NCBI GenBank assembly: GCA_030674185.1
Contig: JAPXFY010000026.1
Span: 52,025,246-52,089,245 of the forward strand
DNA: 64,000 nucleotides
Direction: 5' to 3'
DNA from: Monoplex corrugatus
Taxonomy: Eukaryota; Mollusca; Gastropoda; Littorinimorpha; Ranellidae
This document shows positions 11,318 through 21,730 of this stretch, in pieces. The notes under the pieces were generated by a model. The model was not told the origin of the DNA. It ran no database searches and saw only the letters and a list, made by a program, of their open reading frames with translations. Each line of letters begins with the position of its first letter. The first letter of the stretch is position 1. Made by a program: the position numbers and the translations under genes.

Positions 11318-13260
11318 GCTATAAATGGGGAGAAAGAATAAAAGCAATGGAAAATTATAGAGAACATATTATATACAATTATATATTACAATGTGATTCC
11401 CCTCCGCGTGGAGACAGGCTGCAGAGGGGGTTGAGTGAGGTCAGGATTTTATGCAGAGGAGAAAAGGTGAGTTCTGAGAGCGGACTTGAAGGAGACAAAA
11501 GTAGGTTGCTGACGGACTGAGAGAGGAAGTTTGTTCCAGGAGAGTAGACCAGAAACAGAGAAGGCTCGTGGACCATAGGTATTGAGCTTAGTGCGTGGAA
11601 AGCGAAAAGTCAGAGGATCGGAGGCAGAGTGGAGGGTACGTGGGGGAACATAGATCTCAAGTAGGCTTGACAGGTAATCGGGGGCTGCGTTATTGAGGCT
11701 TTTGTAGCACATGGTGTCTAGTTTGTACTGTATGCGCTTTGATACAGGGAGCCAGTGAAGTTGTGCCAGGAGAGGAGATATGTGGTCAGCTTTTTTTCTT
11801 TTTGAGTACAAGGCGTGCAGCATTTTGAATGCGCTGTAGGATGTGAATGGTGGAGGCAGGAAGACCAGACAGGAGTGAATTGCAATAGTCAATGCGAGAC
11901 ATTATGAAGGAGAGAACGAGTTTTGCAGTTGTTTCGATAGAGAGATACTTCCTGATCAGGCTTATACGATGGAGGTGATAGTAACAAGATCTGGCAGTTT
12001 GAGAAAAAAAGTTGTTCATGGAGAGGATAGAGTCAATGCAGACACCAAGGTTTTTAGCTGAATCAGAAATTGGGACTGATGTGTTACATAATGGGAGAGA
12101 AAGAGGAGGCAGCTGAGAAAGTTTCTGATGGGGGCCAATGAGGATAGCTTCTGTCTTGTCATCGTTAAGCTGAAGTTTATTGTATGTCATCCACTTCTTA
12201 ATGTCCGAGTAACACTCAGTGGTGCGAGTCAAGAGGTGCTGTATATTGCCAGGTGAGTCACTGTCTTGAAGTTGGGTGTCGTCAGCATAGAAGTGGTGTT
12301 GGACAGGGGGGAGGTGTAATGAGTGAAAAGAACAGGGCCAAGGACAGATCCTTGTGGAACACCACAGGTCAGGTATGCAGGTTGAGAGTAAGTGCCATTG
12401 ATGAGAACAGTTTGTTTTCTGTTTGATAGATATGAAGTGAAAAAGGAGAGAGCAGTGTCAGAGATGCCAAAAGTATGATGAAGTCTAGAAAGGAGAATAC
12501 CATGATCATGGTATCAAAGGCTGCAGACAGATCAAGGAGTGTGAGGAGAGAGACTTTGCCAGTATCAGTTGCAAGGAGGAGATTGTTGAGAATGTGTAGT
12601 AGGGCAGTTTCAGTGCTATGGCACTGGCGGTAGGCTGACTGGAAAGGATTGAGGAGATTGTTGGCAGACAGGTGAGAGTTCAGCTAGATGAGGACAACTT
12701 TTTCAAAGAGTTTTGACAAGAAAGAGAGATTAGAGATAGGCCGGTAATTTTTCAGTTCATTTGGGTCCTAAATTGTATTTCTTGAGGAGAGGGTGAACAA
12801 TAGCAGACTTGAAAGAATCTGGGACAGTTCCAGTTTGAAGAGAAGTGTTGATGATGTCAGTGATGAATGGGAGGAGAGTAGGGAGACAGTCGGAGTAGAC
12901 AGAAACTGGAAGAGGATCCAGTTCGCAGGTTTTGAATGACATGGATCTGATTGTGTTGAAATTTCTTCTTGTGAGATTGGGGTAAAAAGTAGTAAGAGGT
13001 ATGTCAGAGAAGGAAGGGTCAGGTGGGCATGGTTGACAGGGTGTCCTGTCAAGCCTGTCACGAAGAGTTTGTATTTTGGTGGTGAAGTACTTGGAGAATA
13101 CAGATGGGAGTTCTTCATTTGTGTGTTTTGTTGGGAGAGGTAAATCTTTTCGTGTCCCAAGGAGATGATTCATGGTTGTAAAGAGTTATTTTGAAGAAGA
13201 GGCATTCAGGATTTTGGTTTGGAAATAGCTTGTTTTTGCAGATGCAATGAGGGTGGATAC
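11161..13260 (-). mobile_element. 5'-truncated L2/CR1-like LINE, copy 2
   Basis: Reads on the minus strand from 13,260 to 11,161. It is closely similar to the 3' two thirds of the LINE at 15,400-19,215 (for example GTATCCACCCTCATTGCATC at its start matches 17,075). The reverse transcriptase is broken by frameshifts; the pieces at 12,757-13,173, 11,786-12,232 and 11,449-11,892 lie in different frames. The C-terminal L2/CR1 motif LLAQLHWLPVSKRIQYKLD is kept. It ends with a (CA)n/(GT)n-rich 3' UTR and a TAATAATAATAATTATT tail. It interrupts the 28-bp minisatellite. Confidence 0.9.
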
Positions 13261-13345
13261 TTTTGAACACCAGGATACAAAAGGGCTGCTTTAAACACCA
13301 GGGTAGAAAATGGCTGCTTTAAACACCAGGGTACAAAATGGCCTA
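13261..13345. repeat. 28-bp minisatellite resumes after LINE
   Basis: Three 28-bp units (TTTGAACACCAGGATACAAA, TTTAAACACCAGGGTAGAAA, TTTAAACACCAGGGTACAAA). They show that the LINE at 11,161-13,260 was inserted into the array. Confidence 0.9.
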
Positions 13346-13369
13346 GAAAAGAAAGCTTACTAGTACTAC

Positions 13370-13810
13370 TAACTTAACCTTGCCTGGAATAGAGATGGAG
13401 TTCAGTCGAGGGACCTTGGAATCCATCTTCATGTTGACAGTGAAACATTTTCTGCAAACCTGAAGTAGTCCCTGACATTTTTCTTCATGTGCTTCCAGCA
13501 GGATCACTCCTTTAATTTTGCCATAGTCTTATCGTGACCCAAGTGACCACCAGTTGTTGGAGTGTCTTGTGGCATGCTTGGAGTATCGTAGGAAGGTGAC
13601 CGCGTTGGACTACTTCAAGATCCTTGTCCTTACGTCTGTGGTATTTCCTTTAGCTTGTTCATCAGTATTCATGAGCTGTTCCCACAGAATGTCATAGAAG
13701 TCTGGCGAAAACCGAGATGTGGAGTTACAACCTTTTTTATGCTTTATTGTAGATGTTGTATATTTGTTCAGGATATTTCTTGTCACTGGAGAAAAAAATG
13801 GCACCAGCTA
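13370..13810 (-). pseudogene. Degenerate Ty3/Gypsy-type integrase zinc-binding fragment
   Basis: On the minus strand, frame-shifted pieces read TTGGHLGHDKTMAKLKE, then CWKHMKKNVRDYF, then VCRKCFTVNMKMDSKVPRL. Their order fits the HHCC zinc-binding domain of a retroviral-type integrase (H-x3-H ... W ... C-x2-C). An upstream frame at 13,610-13,804 (WEQLMNTDEQAKGNTTDVRT) may be its N-terminal extension. Stops and frame changes show it is non-functional. No catalytic core or LTR was recognised. Confidence 0.45.
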
Positions 13811-14505
13811 CTGGTTCAGATTCTTATCCATTTCTGATGGCTGCGGGATTCAAGAACAAACATCAAGTAACCATCAAACACACACAGAGAAAGAAAATGT
13901 CCATGGATGCCAGGAAAGAAGACAGACTCGCAGACAGCACTCATGCTTATCCGATGCCATACAGCAGTCAGCATTTGAACCAGCTTCACGTCAGCAACAC
14001 ACACGAAGCCGAACACAGAAGACATCTCATTGTAAAGAAGGAAACATTAGGCAAAACTACACATGAACACTGATGGGAATAGGGCACAGAAAGAGACACA
14101 AAATAACTCACTACAACACTTAAACAAACAAACAAAACAATAAAAAAAAAACCCAGAGGAAATGAAGAGGTTTTAACAAAAGCTCTGATTCACAAGAGAA
14201 AAAGAATGAAATCTGTCAAATCTATTATGGAATGAGCGCAGCTGAAATCAGCTCACTAGACATGTTTGGATACCGACACCAGAATATTATGCTGAAAAGT
14301 ATTATCCTGCATGTGAATCTTTGTCACTGCAGAAGCTTCAAAGAATGGTGTTCTTTTCTTTGAAGATAAGACACACAGATACACCTATCATTCACATACA
14401 ACTAAGACTGTTTCAGTAATAGATTGACACAACACTAGTAGGAAAAAAAAACTACGAACTAAGAATGGCGCTTGTAATGGTACTTAACAACAAAGCATAA
14501 AGATT
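13811..14505. other. Unassigned AT-rich DNA
   Basis: Short overlapping frames only (up to 115 aa), without recognisable domains or codon bias. An A-run and AAACAAAC repeats lie near 14,120-14,150. Confidence 0.5.
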
Positions 14506-14509
14506 CATG

Positions 14510-14655
14510 AAAATACACATGCATGAACACACAAAAAATCACACACATACACACACACATGAACACACAAACACACACGCATACACACAAACACACTTTT
14601 AGACAACACACACATACACACACACGTATGTATGAATATATATATATATATATAA
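14510..14655. repeat. (CA)n and (TA)n microsatellites
   Basis: Interrupted CACA/CATACA tract followed by a short (TA)n at 14,636-14,654. Confidence 0.9.
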
Positions 14656-14659
14656 TTAT

Positions 14660-15400
14660 GTAATAGAGTGCCTTGCTCTGTTACGATCTTTCCCCATTTA
14701 CCTACAACGCTCAAAGGCACGACCGTGTAGCGTGCTTGCCTAGATCAAAAACGACGTTGCGTTCTCTCGGTCAAATTGTACTGTTATCTCACAGCCTCTG
14801 CCTACCCATAACTATGCATTGAACATTCCAAAGATCTAACCAATACATGACGCTTTAGATAACACACTGCTAAACAACGAGCAGATCTACAATGTGTACA
14901 TGTACTCTAAAGCTGGGCCTACGACAGATTTTGTCGTCATCTTCAGTCTGTTGTGTGTGTACACACAGTATTACGTTGTAGTCCTACAGAACCTAGAGGG
15001 GGCCATCACTAATGTATGCCGCCCTCAGCCCATTGTAAAACAAACGCCGTGTAATAGCCAGTACATAGCCGGTGGGAACACACACAATGACCGCAGGGTG
15101 TGTTGCGCGTCTCTGTCCCAACAGCCCTAAGTATTTGTGGCGCGATAGCGAATACATAGCCACTCGCGAAACTGCCCGACAATGACCAGTGTACCAGTTG
15201 TGTGTACTGACGCGCTGCGTTAAAACTACACACTAATTCCCGAGGTGGGGATGGGGTAGATGTCGCGCCAGCAGGCAGCAAAAGTGTGTGTGGTGTTTTA
15301 CAGTGATTTTATCGTGGTTCTATTTGGTTTTATGCATTGAATTTTGTATCAGTTTGTTGCTTTGAAATCCTGACACACGGTGATGTAAATATTTTTTAAA
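14660..15400. other. Unassigned DNA upstream of LINE, possible LINE 5' UTR
   Basis: Two diverged segments share TACATAGCC ... ACAATGACC spacing (about 15,042-15,100 and 15,150-15,190), suggesting a decayed internal repeat. No protein motif is seen. The 5' boundary of the LINE downstream is not defined. Confidence 0.35.
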
Positions 15401-15522
15401 ATTTTGAATATTTTACCAGATAATCTGATTTTAAAGTTTTTATACCTACTTTTCATCATTTTAATTCAGCCGCTCAAGTCGGACATTTTATTCTGTGAAC
15501 TGTGTTTACATCTTAGCCTACT

Positions 15523-17298
15523 GTGTTCGCCCAACGCTACAGCTTCCAAACCTTTGTGTTCTCTGGATTTAAGTGTTGTGAACTGACCAACCCACACACC
15601 AACCTGCAAGTATCTTCCTCTCCTGACTGGCTCGCAATTATGGACCCGTCTTTTATAAAACAAATTGGACTGACACTTTTTAAACACAGCAAGTGCTACC
15701 TCGGTGGAGGCGTCTACCAGCGAATACGAACACTGGGGCTGTGTCCTAAGCCCCGCACTGCGCGATCCTGTCGTGGTGGACGTCTCCACCGTCTTTGGCA
15801 CAACCTGCCTCCTGCCCGACGCCACTTTTCGTCTCCTGCTTCTTCGTCTCCTCCACTGCCCCTGCCCTCGACCTCGCTGCTGCAAACTTCGTCTCCTCCT
15901 CTGCCGTCTTCGCCTTCTGTCCGGATAGTACCGCCTTCACCTTCTGTCCCGCTGGTGCCGCCTTCACCTTCTGTCCCGCCGGTGCCGCCTTCACCTTCTG
16001 TCCCGTCGGTGCCGCCTTCATCGCCACCCCGGCCACCACCATATGACTGTGATAAACTAAAATTATGCCTTTTTAATGCTCAATCAACATGCAAGGATGG
16101 CAAAGCCGAAGTCATTGCTGATTTTATCGCAGATGAGCATGTTGACATTGCTTTTATCACAGAGACATGGCTTAACCCCCTTGGTCACGAACCTATACAT
16201 GCTAGCCTCACTCCGAGTGGTTACAGGCTTGCTTCTTTCCATCGCTCATCCCGAGGTGGTGGTATTGCCATCCTCTACAAAGACTCACTCCATTCCCGCC
16301 TATCTTTCTCGCAGTCTCTGCCTTTCTCCCATCCTTCTTTCGAGCACGTTCAAGTATCCTTCCAATCCACCCCTCACCCCATCACCTTCTCATGTGTCTA
16401 TCGACCCCCACCTAGCTCTGCCAACAAACTCACCACATCCACGTTTCTCTCTGACTTTGACCAATTGCTTGACCACTACTGCCTCTTACCTGGAAATCTC
16501 ATCATTCTAGGTGACATCAATGTCCACTATGACAACACTCACCGTTATGACACAAGACATATCATCAACTCTCTGTCCAATCACAATATGACTCAACACA
16601 TTTCTGAACCAACCCATCAAAAAGGTCACATTCTTGACTGGATCATTTCTCGTGATCACCAAAATTCCGCTACTGACAACTGCTTAGTTCTTTCTACCCG
16701 TCTAACTTCAGCCCTTCCATCTGACCACTCTGCAATTCTCTGTTCTCTCGACATTTCTCCTCCTTCCCGTACCATGCGCACAGTGACTCGACGCAATCTC
16801 AAATCTATCGACCTCTCCACATTTTCATCTGATGCCTCCCGTCTCCTTTCTGAAAAGTCACATAACCTTGCCGATGAATTCTATACTACTCTCCACCATC
16901 TTCTGGACACTCATGCTCCAGCCACAACCCGTCTTTTACCTGACCGCCCCCCTACCCCCTGGCTCACTCATGAGATTGCCTGTGCAAAACGTGCCCGCCG
17001 CAGAGCAGAGCGCCGTTGGCGCAAATCCAAACTCACTGTACACAGGCAACTTTTCCAAGCCTCTAAAACAAAAGTATCCACCCTCATTGCATCAGCAAAA
17101 ACAAGCTATTTCCAAACCAAAATCCTGAATGCCTCTTCTTCAAAAGAACTCTTTACAACCATGAATCATCTCCTCGGCACACGAAAAGATTTACCTCTCC
17201 CAACAAAACATACAAATGAAGAACTCCCATCTGTATTCTCCAAGTATTTCACCACCAAAATACAAACTCTTCGTGACAGGCTTGACAGGACACCCTGA
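15523..17298 (+). pseudogene. L2-like LINE ORF2, N-terminal half with APE endonuclease
   Basis: A 591-aa open frame. Residues about 90-165 are a Pro/Ser/Val-rich stretch. From about residue 175 the APE endonuclease follows: LCLFNAQS, FITETWL (metal-binding Glu), SSRGGGIAILYKD, FSCVYRPPP, LIILGDINVH (Asp/Asn pair) and ALPSDHSAILCSL (catalytic SDH). A basic linker follows. The frame ends at TGA (17,296-17,298). The other copy has TGT at the same place and the reading frame continues after the stop, so this is a point nonsense mutation and not the natural end. The endonuclease motifs themselves are all present. Confidence 0.85.
15905..16025 (+). repeat. 27-bp in-frame tandem repeat inside LINE ORF
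   Basis: About four units of the pattern CCGCCTTCACCTTCTGTCCC plus GGTG, each encoding nine residues of the type PPSPSVPxV. Being a multiple of three it keeps the LINE frame open. Shadow frames read as repeated FTFCPAGAA and are not genes. Confidence 0.85.
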
Positions 17299-18911
17299 CA
17301 ACCATGCCCACCTGACCCTTCCTTCTCTGACACACCTCTTACTACTTTTACCCCAGTCTCACAAGAAGAAATTTTCAACACAATCAGATCCATGTCGTTC
17401 AAAACCTGCGAACTGGATCCTCTTTCAGGTTCTCTCTACTCCGACTGTCTCCCTACTCTCCTCCCATTCATCACTGACATCATCAACACTTCTCTTCAAA
17501 CTGGAACTGTCCCAGATTCTTTCAAGTCTGCTATTGTTCACCCTCTCCTCAAGAAACACAATTTAGACCCAAATGAACTGAAAAATTACCGGCCTATCTC
17601 TAATCTCTCTTTCTTGTCAAAACTCATCGAAAAAGTCGTCCTCAACCAGCTGAACTCTCACCTGTCTGCCAACAATCTCCTCAATCCTTTCCAGTCAGCC
17701 TACCGCCAGTGCCATAGCACTGAAACTGCCTACTACACATTCTCAACAATCTCCTCCTTGCAACTGATACTGGCAAAGTCTCTCTCCTCACACTCCTTGA
17801 TCTGTCTGCAGCCTTCGATACCATTGACCATGGTATTCTCCTTTCTAGACTTCATCATACTTTTGGCATCTCTGACATTGCTCTCTCCTTTTTCACTTCG
17901 TATTTATCAAACAGAAAACAAACTGTTCTCATCAATGGCACTTACTCTCAACCTGCATACCTGACCTGTGGTGTTCCACAAGGATCTGTCCTTGGCCCTG
18001 TTCTTTTCACTCATTACACCTCCCCCCTGTCCACCATCATCAACTCCCACTCTATAAAACACCACTTCTATGCTGACGACACCCAACTTCAAGACAGTGA
18101 CTCACCTGATAATATATAGCGCCTGTTGACTCGCACCACTGAGTGTTACTCGGACATTAAGAACTGGATGACGTTCAACAAACTTCAGCTTAATGACGAC
18201 AAGACAGAAGCTATCCTCATTGGCACCCGTCAAAACCTTTCTCAGCTGCCTCTTCTTTCTCTCCCATTATGTAACACATCAGTCCCAATTTCTGATTCAG
18301 CTAAAAACCTTGGTGTCTGCATTGACTCTACCCTCTCCATGAACAACTTTGTTTCTCAAACTGCCAGATCTTGCTACTATCATCTCCATCGTATAAGGCT
18401 GATCAGGAAGTATCTCTCTGTCGAAACAACTGCAAAACTCGTTCTCTCCTTCATAATGTCTCGCATTGACTATTGCAATTCACTCCTGTCTGGTCTTCCT
18501 GCCTCCACCATTCACATCCTACAGCGCATTCAAAACAATGCTGTACGCCTTGTACTCAAAAAGAAAAAAGCTGACCACATATCTCCTCTCCTGGCACAAC
18601 TTCACTGGCTCCCTGTATCAAAGCGCATACAGTACAAACTAGACACCATGTGCTACAAAAGCCTCAATAACGCAGCCCCCGATTACCTGTCAAGCCTACT
18701 TGAGATCTATCTTCCCTCACGTACCCTCCGCTCTGTCTCCGATCCTCTGACTTTTCGCTTTCCACGCACTAAGCTCAATACCTATGGTCCACGAGCCTTC
18801 TCTGTTTCTGGTCCACTCTCCTGGAACAAACTTCCTCTCTCAGTCCGTCAGCAACCTACTTTTGTCTCCTTCAAGTCCGCTCTCAAAACTCACCTTTTCT
18901 CCTCCGCATAA
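17299..18911 (+). pseudogene. L2-like LINE ORF2, reverse transcriptase and C-terminal domain
   Basis: Continues the frame of the endonuclease with LKNYRPISNLSFLSKLIEKV and STETA, then shifts frame near 17,735. In the new frame it reads LLDLSAAFDTIDHGIL, GVPQGSVLGPVLF and HHFYADDTQL (the catalytic YADD). A TAG stands at 18,117-18,119 where copy 2 has CAG. The frame then continues through the thumb and the C-terminal L2/CR1 domain (LLAQLHWLPVSKRIQYKLD, PLSWNKLPLSVRQ) to 18,911. One frameshift plus one nonsense codon here make the reverse transcriptase inactive in cis. Confidence 0.88.
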
Positions 18912-19075
18912 AATCCTAACCTCACTCAACCCCCCCCCCCCTCTGCAGTCTGTCTCCGCTCGGAGGGGAATCACATGGTTATAATATATAATTGTATATG
19001 CTATGCTCTCTATAATTTTCCATTGCTTTTATTCTTGCTTTTATTGCTTTTATTCTTTCTCCCCATTTATAGCCA

Positions 19076-19141
<66 letters not shown>

Positions 19142-19215
19142 TGCGTGTGTGTCTGCTTCAGCGCTTAGATTTGGTTTTATCAAGATTTTGCGCTATATAA
19201 ATATTGTAATTATTA

Positions 19216-19745
19216 TTATTATTACTAAATGTTGATTGATTAACTAGGCGAGAACAACCAATCAGACCTTGTCATCTGAAAGGTTTGAAGTTTGAAAATA
19301 TGACCATCATGCTCTGTTCCCAGAGTATAAATTAACAAGGCGCGTCATAGCTCGTCATTTTTCCGCCGCCACTCCCAGTCTCACCAGAGGTGTACTTTTC
19401 TGCCACCACTCTCAGTCTCAACAAGAGGTGTCCTTTTCTGCCGCCACTCTCGGTCTCACCAGAGGTGATCAACTTCACTGTAGCACTGTCTTCTTCTTTG
19501 ACGTTCTTCTTCGTTTTCTTTGTCTTCTTTCGTTCTTCGTCTTCTTTGTCTTCTTTCGTTCTTCGTCTTCTTTGACGTCTTCTTTGATGTCTTCTTAATA
19601 ATAGTCAAGTATCAAAACAAGGACTTGTCTTTTGATTGAGAGACTTCCCTTTCTGCTCTGGATACAAACGACCACCACAGCAATCATCATCAACCAACCC
19701 CCTTGACCACTCGCCCCATCTCATATATACTCCTAATCATAATTT
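19216..19745 (+). repeat. Short tandem repeats downstream of LINE
   Basis: Three units of about 41 bp with CCACTCYCRGTCTCAMMAGAGGTG (19,364-19,466) are followed by a pyrimidine-rich repeat of TCTTCTTTGTCTTCTTTCGT type (19,488-19,600). A TATA-like GAGTATAAATTAAC lies at about 19,322, upstream of the triplet. It could be a promoter or LTR remnant, but no LTR pair was found. Confidence 0.5.
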
Positions 19746-19951
19746 AAGGGCCACTTCTTCCTTCCTCTCTAATTTTAAGTTGAAATAATTGACAATGTTT
19801 AGAATTGATTCTATGTTTTATTTCATCATTTCCACACCTGTTTTGGAAAAAGAAATTAGCACAATGACCCATTAGTGAACAGCACATGCATTTAAAGGAA
19901 CATCCCCCCCTTTTCCAAAAACAGAAAGTGTCAGATTTGGCCAATCTGTTT

Positions 19952-20980
19952 TCAATATCGCGTGTGTCCGCCCCGAGCCTGGATGCATGCTTCACAGCGC
20001 CGATGCATCGACCCCACAAGGGTACGGAGTGTGTCCTGAGGGATGGCCGCCCACTCGATCTGCAGGATGTCGACCAGCCTGGCCAGGGTGCCCGGTGGGG
20101 GGTGGTTGTCCCTGATGCGCCTCCCGAGCACATCCCAGAGGTGTTCAATTGGGTTCAGGTCAGGTGAGCACGCTGGCCAGGCCATACGGACGACTTCATG
20201 CTGCTCCAGGAAGTCGGTCACAAGGCGTGCTCGATGCGCAGGTGCATTGTCGTCCTGGAAGATGGCGCCTTGACCAAGGTCCACAAGCGCAGGCAGTGCC
20301 ACGGCCGCCAGAACCTCGTCCCGGTACCGGACCCCGTTCAGGATGCCGTCAATGGGGAGCAGGGGGGTCCGGGTACCACGGCTCATGCCACCCCACACCA
20401 TCACCGACCCGCCGCCGTACCGGTTATGCTCTTGGACAGTGGCGTCAGCGAACCTCTCCCCTTGACGTCGCCACACCCGAGCCCGGCCATCGTTAAAGGT
20501 CAGGGTGAACCTGGACTCATCCGAAAACAAGACCCGGGCCCACTGTTGCCTTGTCCAGGTCACGTGCTCCCTGGCCCAGGTCATGCGGCGCACTCTGTTG
20601 ACCGGTGACAGCACGAGTCGGACGGCCGGTCTCCGTGACCTCAAGTTTGCCTCATGTAGCCGTCTTCTCACCGTGCTGCAGCTGATGTTAGCACCTGTTG
20701 CGTCCCTCAGCTGACCCCTCAAGGTCACCGCAGTGGATGCCCTTTCCCTCAGGACGGAGAGGGCAAGGTAGCGGTCTTGCTGTCTTGTCATTACTCTGGG
20801 TCGACCCGTGTGACGCCTTTCCTGGACTGCTCCAGTCTCATTGAAGCGCTCCAGCAGTCTCTGGATTGTGGAATGCGACACTTCAAGTCGTCTAGCAACT
20901 TCCCGCTGCGCTAGGCCTTCATCAAGCAGAGCGAGGGCTCTCCCCCGCTGCTCATCCGTCATCCGTCGTCTTGCAAGCAT
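19952..20980 (-). CDS. Tc1-like DD34E transposase, uninterrupted
   Basis: The 342-aa frame is uninterrupted. The N-terminal part (residues about 5-60: RGRALALLDEGLAQREVARR, STIQRLLERFNETGAV) and RHTGRPRVMT form the paired helix-turn-helix DNA-binding region with a GRPR AT-hook-like link. The catalytic triad is visible: Asp in VLFSDESRFTL, Asp in IFQDDNAPAH and Glu in SPDLNPIEHLWD. The last two are 34 residues apart, the DD34E spacing of Tc1 elements; cut-and-paste at TA dinucleotides is the family mechanism. The coding region is far more GC-rich than its neighbours, consistent with a young copy or foreign base composition. I could not identify its terminal inverted repeats, so whether the element can move is unknown. 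Confidence 0.95.
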   Translation of the reverse strand: MLARRRMTDEQRGRALALLDEGLAQREVARRLEVSHSTIQRLLERFNETGAVQERRHTGRPRVMTRQQDRYLALSVLRERASTAVTLRGQLRDATGANISCSTVRRRLHEANLRSRRPAVRLVLSPVNRVRRMTWAREHVTWTRQQWARVLFSDESRFTLTFNDGRARVWRRQGERFADATVQEHNRYGGGSVMVWGGMSRGTRTPLLPIDGILNGVRYRDEVLAAVALPALVDLGQGAIFQDDNAPAHRARLVTDFLEQHEVVRMAWPACSPDLNPIEHLWDVLGRRIRDNHPPPGTLARLVDILQIEWAAIPQDTLRTLVGSMHRRCEACIQARGGHTRY

Positions 20981-21009
20981 GGTTAAAACGAACCAAGAAC
21001 GGGTCCTTT

Positions 21010-21340
21010 TTATCCTCGTCTGCGGGCAACTTTGGCTGGAGTAGTGTTCAAAAAGAGCTTGCCTTGCACGTGCAAAGCGAATTTTGTCGCTACCTTGCCT
21101 GCGTCGTCAGAGAGACCCTGCTGAAGATTCGACAATTTCGTGTGGAAATTGTCTTCCTTGGGCCGCCCATTGCAAATCGGCAAATCCCCAAACACGTGCC
21201 AAAAAGAAACTGCAATGTTGTCTGAGCTCTTATCCATTCAGTTACGGCAACGAATTGGAGAAAAGAGTAAGAGAAAATAGGTTATTTCTCCTTTCAAAAA
21301 TTGACTCAAAAACGTTCCTGGCCCTTCAATAATGACGTGT
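21010..21340. other. Flank of Tc1-like transposase, probably element 5' region
   Basis: Includes an imperfect palindrome GACAATTTCGTGTGGAAATT ending GTC at 21,131-21,153. No clear partner for a terminal inverted repeat was found on the other side of the transposase. Confidence 0.35.
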
Positions 21341-21349
21341 AGTATATAT

Positions 21350-21411
21350 ATGAACATACACACACACGCACACACACACACGTGAACACACACACACAAC
21401 ACACACACATG

Positions 21412-21451
<40 letters not shown>

Positions 21452-21634
21452 CACACACGAACACACACATACATACACACACGAACATGAACAACTCACA
21501 TGAACACAAACATACATGAACAACACATACATACACAACACACACACACACACACACACACATGAACACACACACAACACACACACACACATGAACACAC
21601 ACACAACACACACACATGAACACACACATACATG

Positions 21635-21708
<74 letters not shown>

Positions 21709-21730
21709 CTCTCTCTCTCTCTCTCTCTCC
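21350..21730. repeat. Long (CA)n with AACACA interruptions, then (CT)n
   Basis: About 350 bp of CACA with ACATGAACAC and ACACAACACA interruptions, closing with a (CT)n run at 21,706-21,729. Cys/Val-rich frames on the minus strand are repeat translation. Confidence 0.98.

Larger units (their letters stand above)
15400..19215 (+). mobile_element. Near full-length L2/CR1-like LINE, copy 1
   Basis: Non-LTR retrotransposon with an N-terminal proline-rich region, an APE-type endonuclease, a reverse transcriptase with a YADD core, an L2/CR1-type C-terminal domain, a (GT)n/(GCGT)n-containing 3' UTR and a terminal ATATTGTAATTATTATTATT tail. The 5' boundary is uncertain. A nonsense codon, a frameshift and a second nonsense codon inactivate it. 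The copy at 11,161-13,260 lacks the two nonsense mutations, so these arose after the two copies diverged. Confidence 0.9.

Noticed and set aside
15746..16046. Frames rich in KAAPAGQKV or FTFCPAGAA
   Set aside because: Antisense and shifted-frame shadows of the 27-bp in-frame repeat in the LINE ORF.
19952..20608. Several plus-strand frames of 69-136 aa over the transposase
   Set aside because: GC-rich antisense shadows of the intact Tc1-like transposase on the minus strand.
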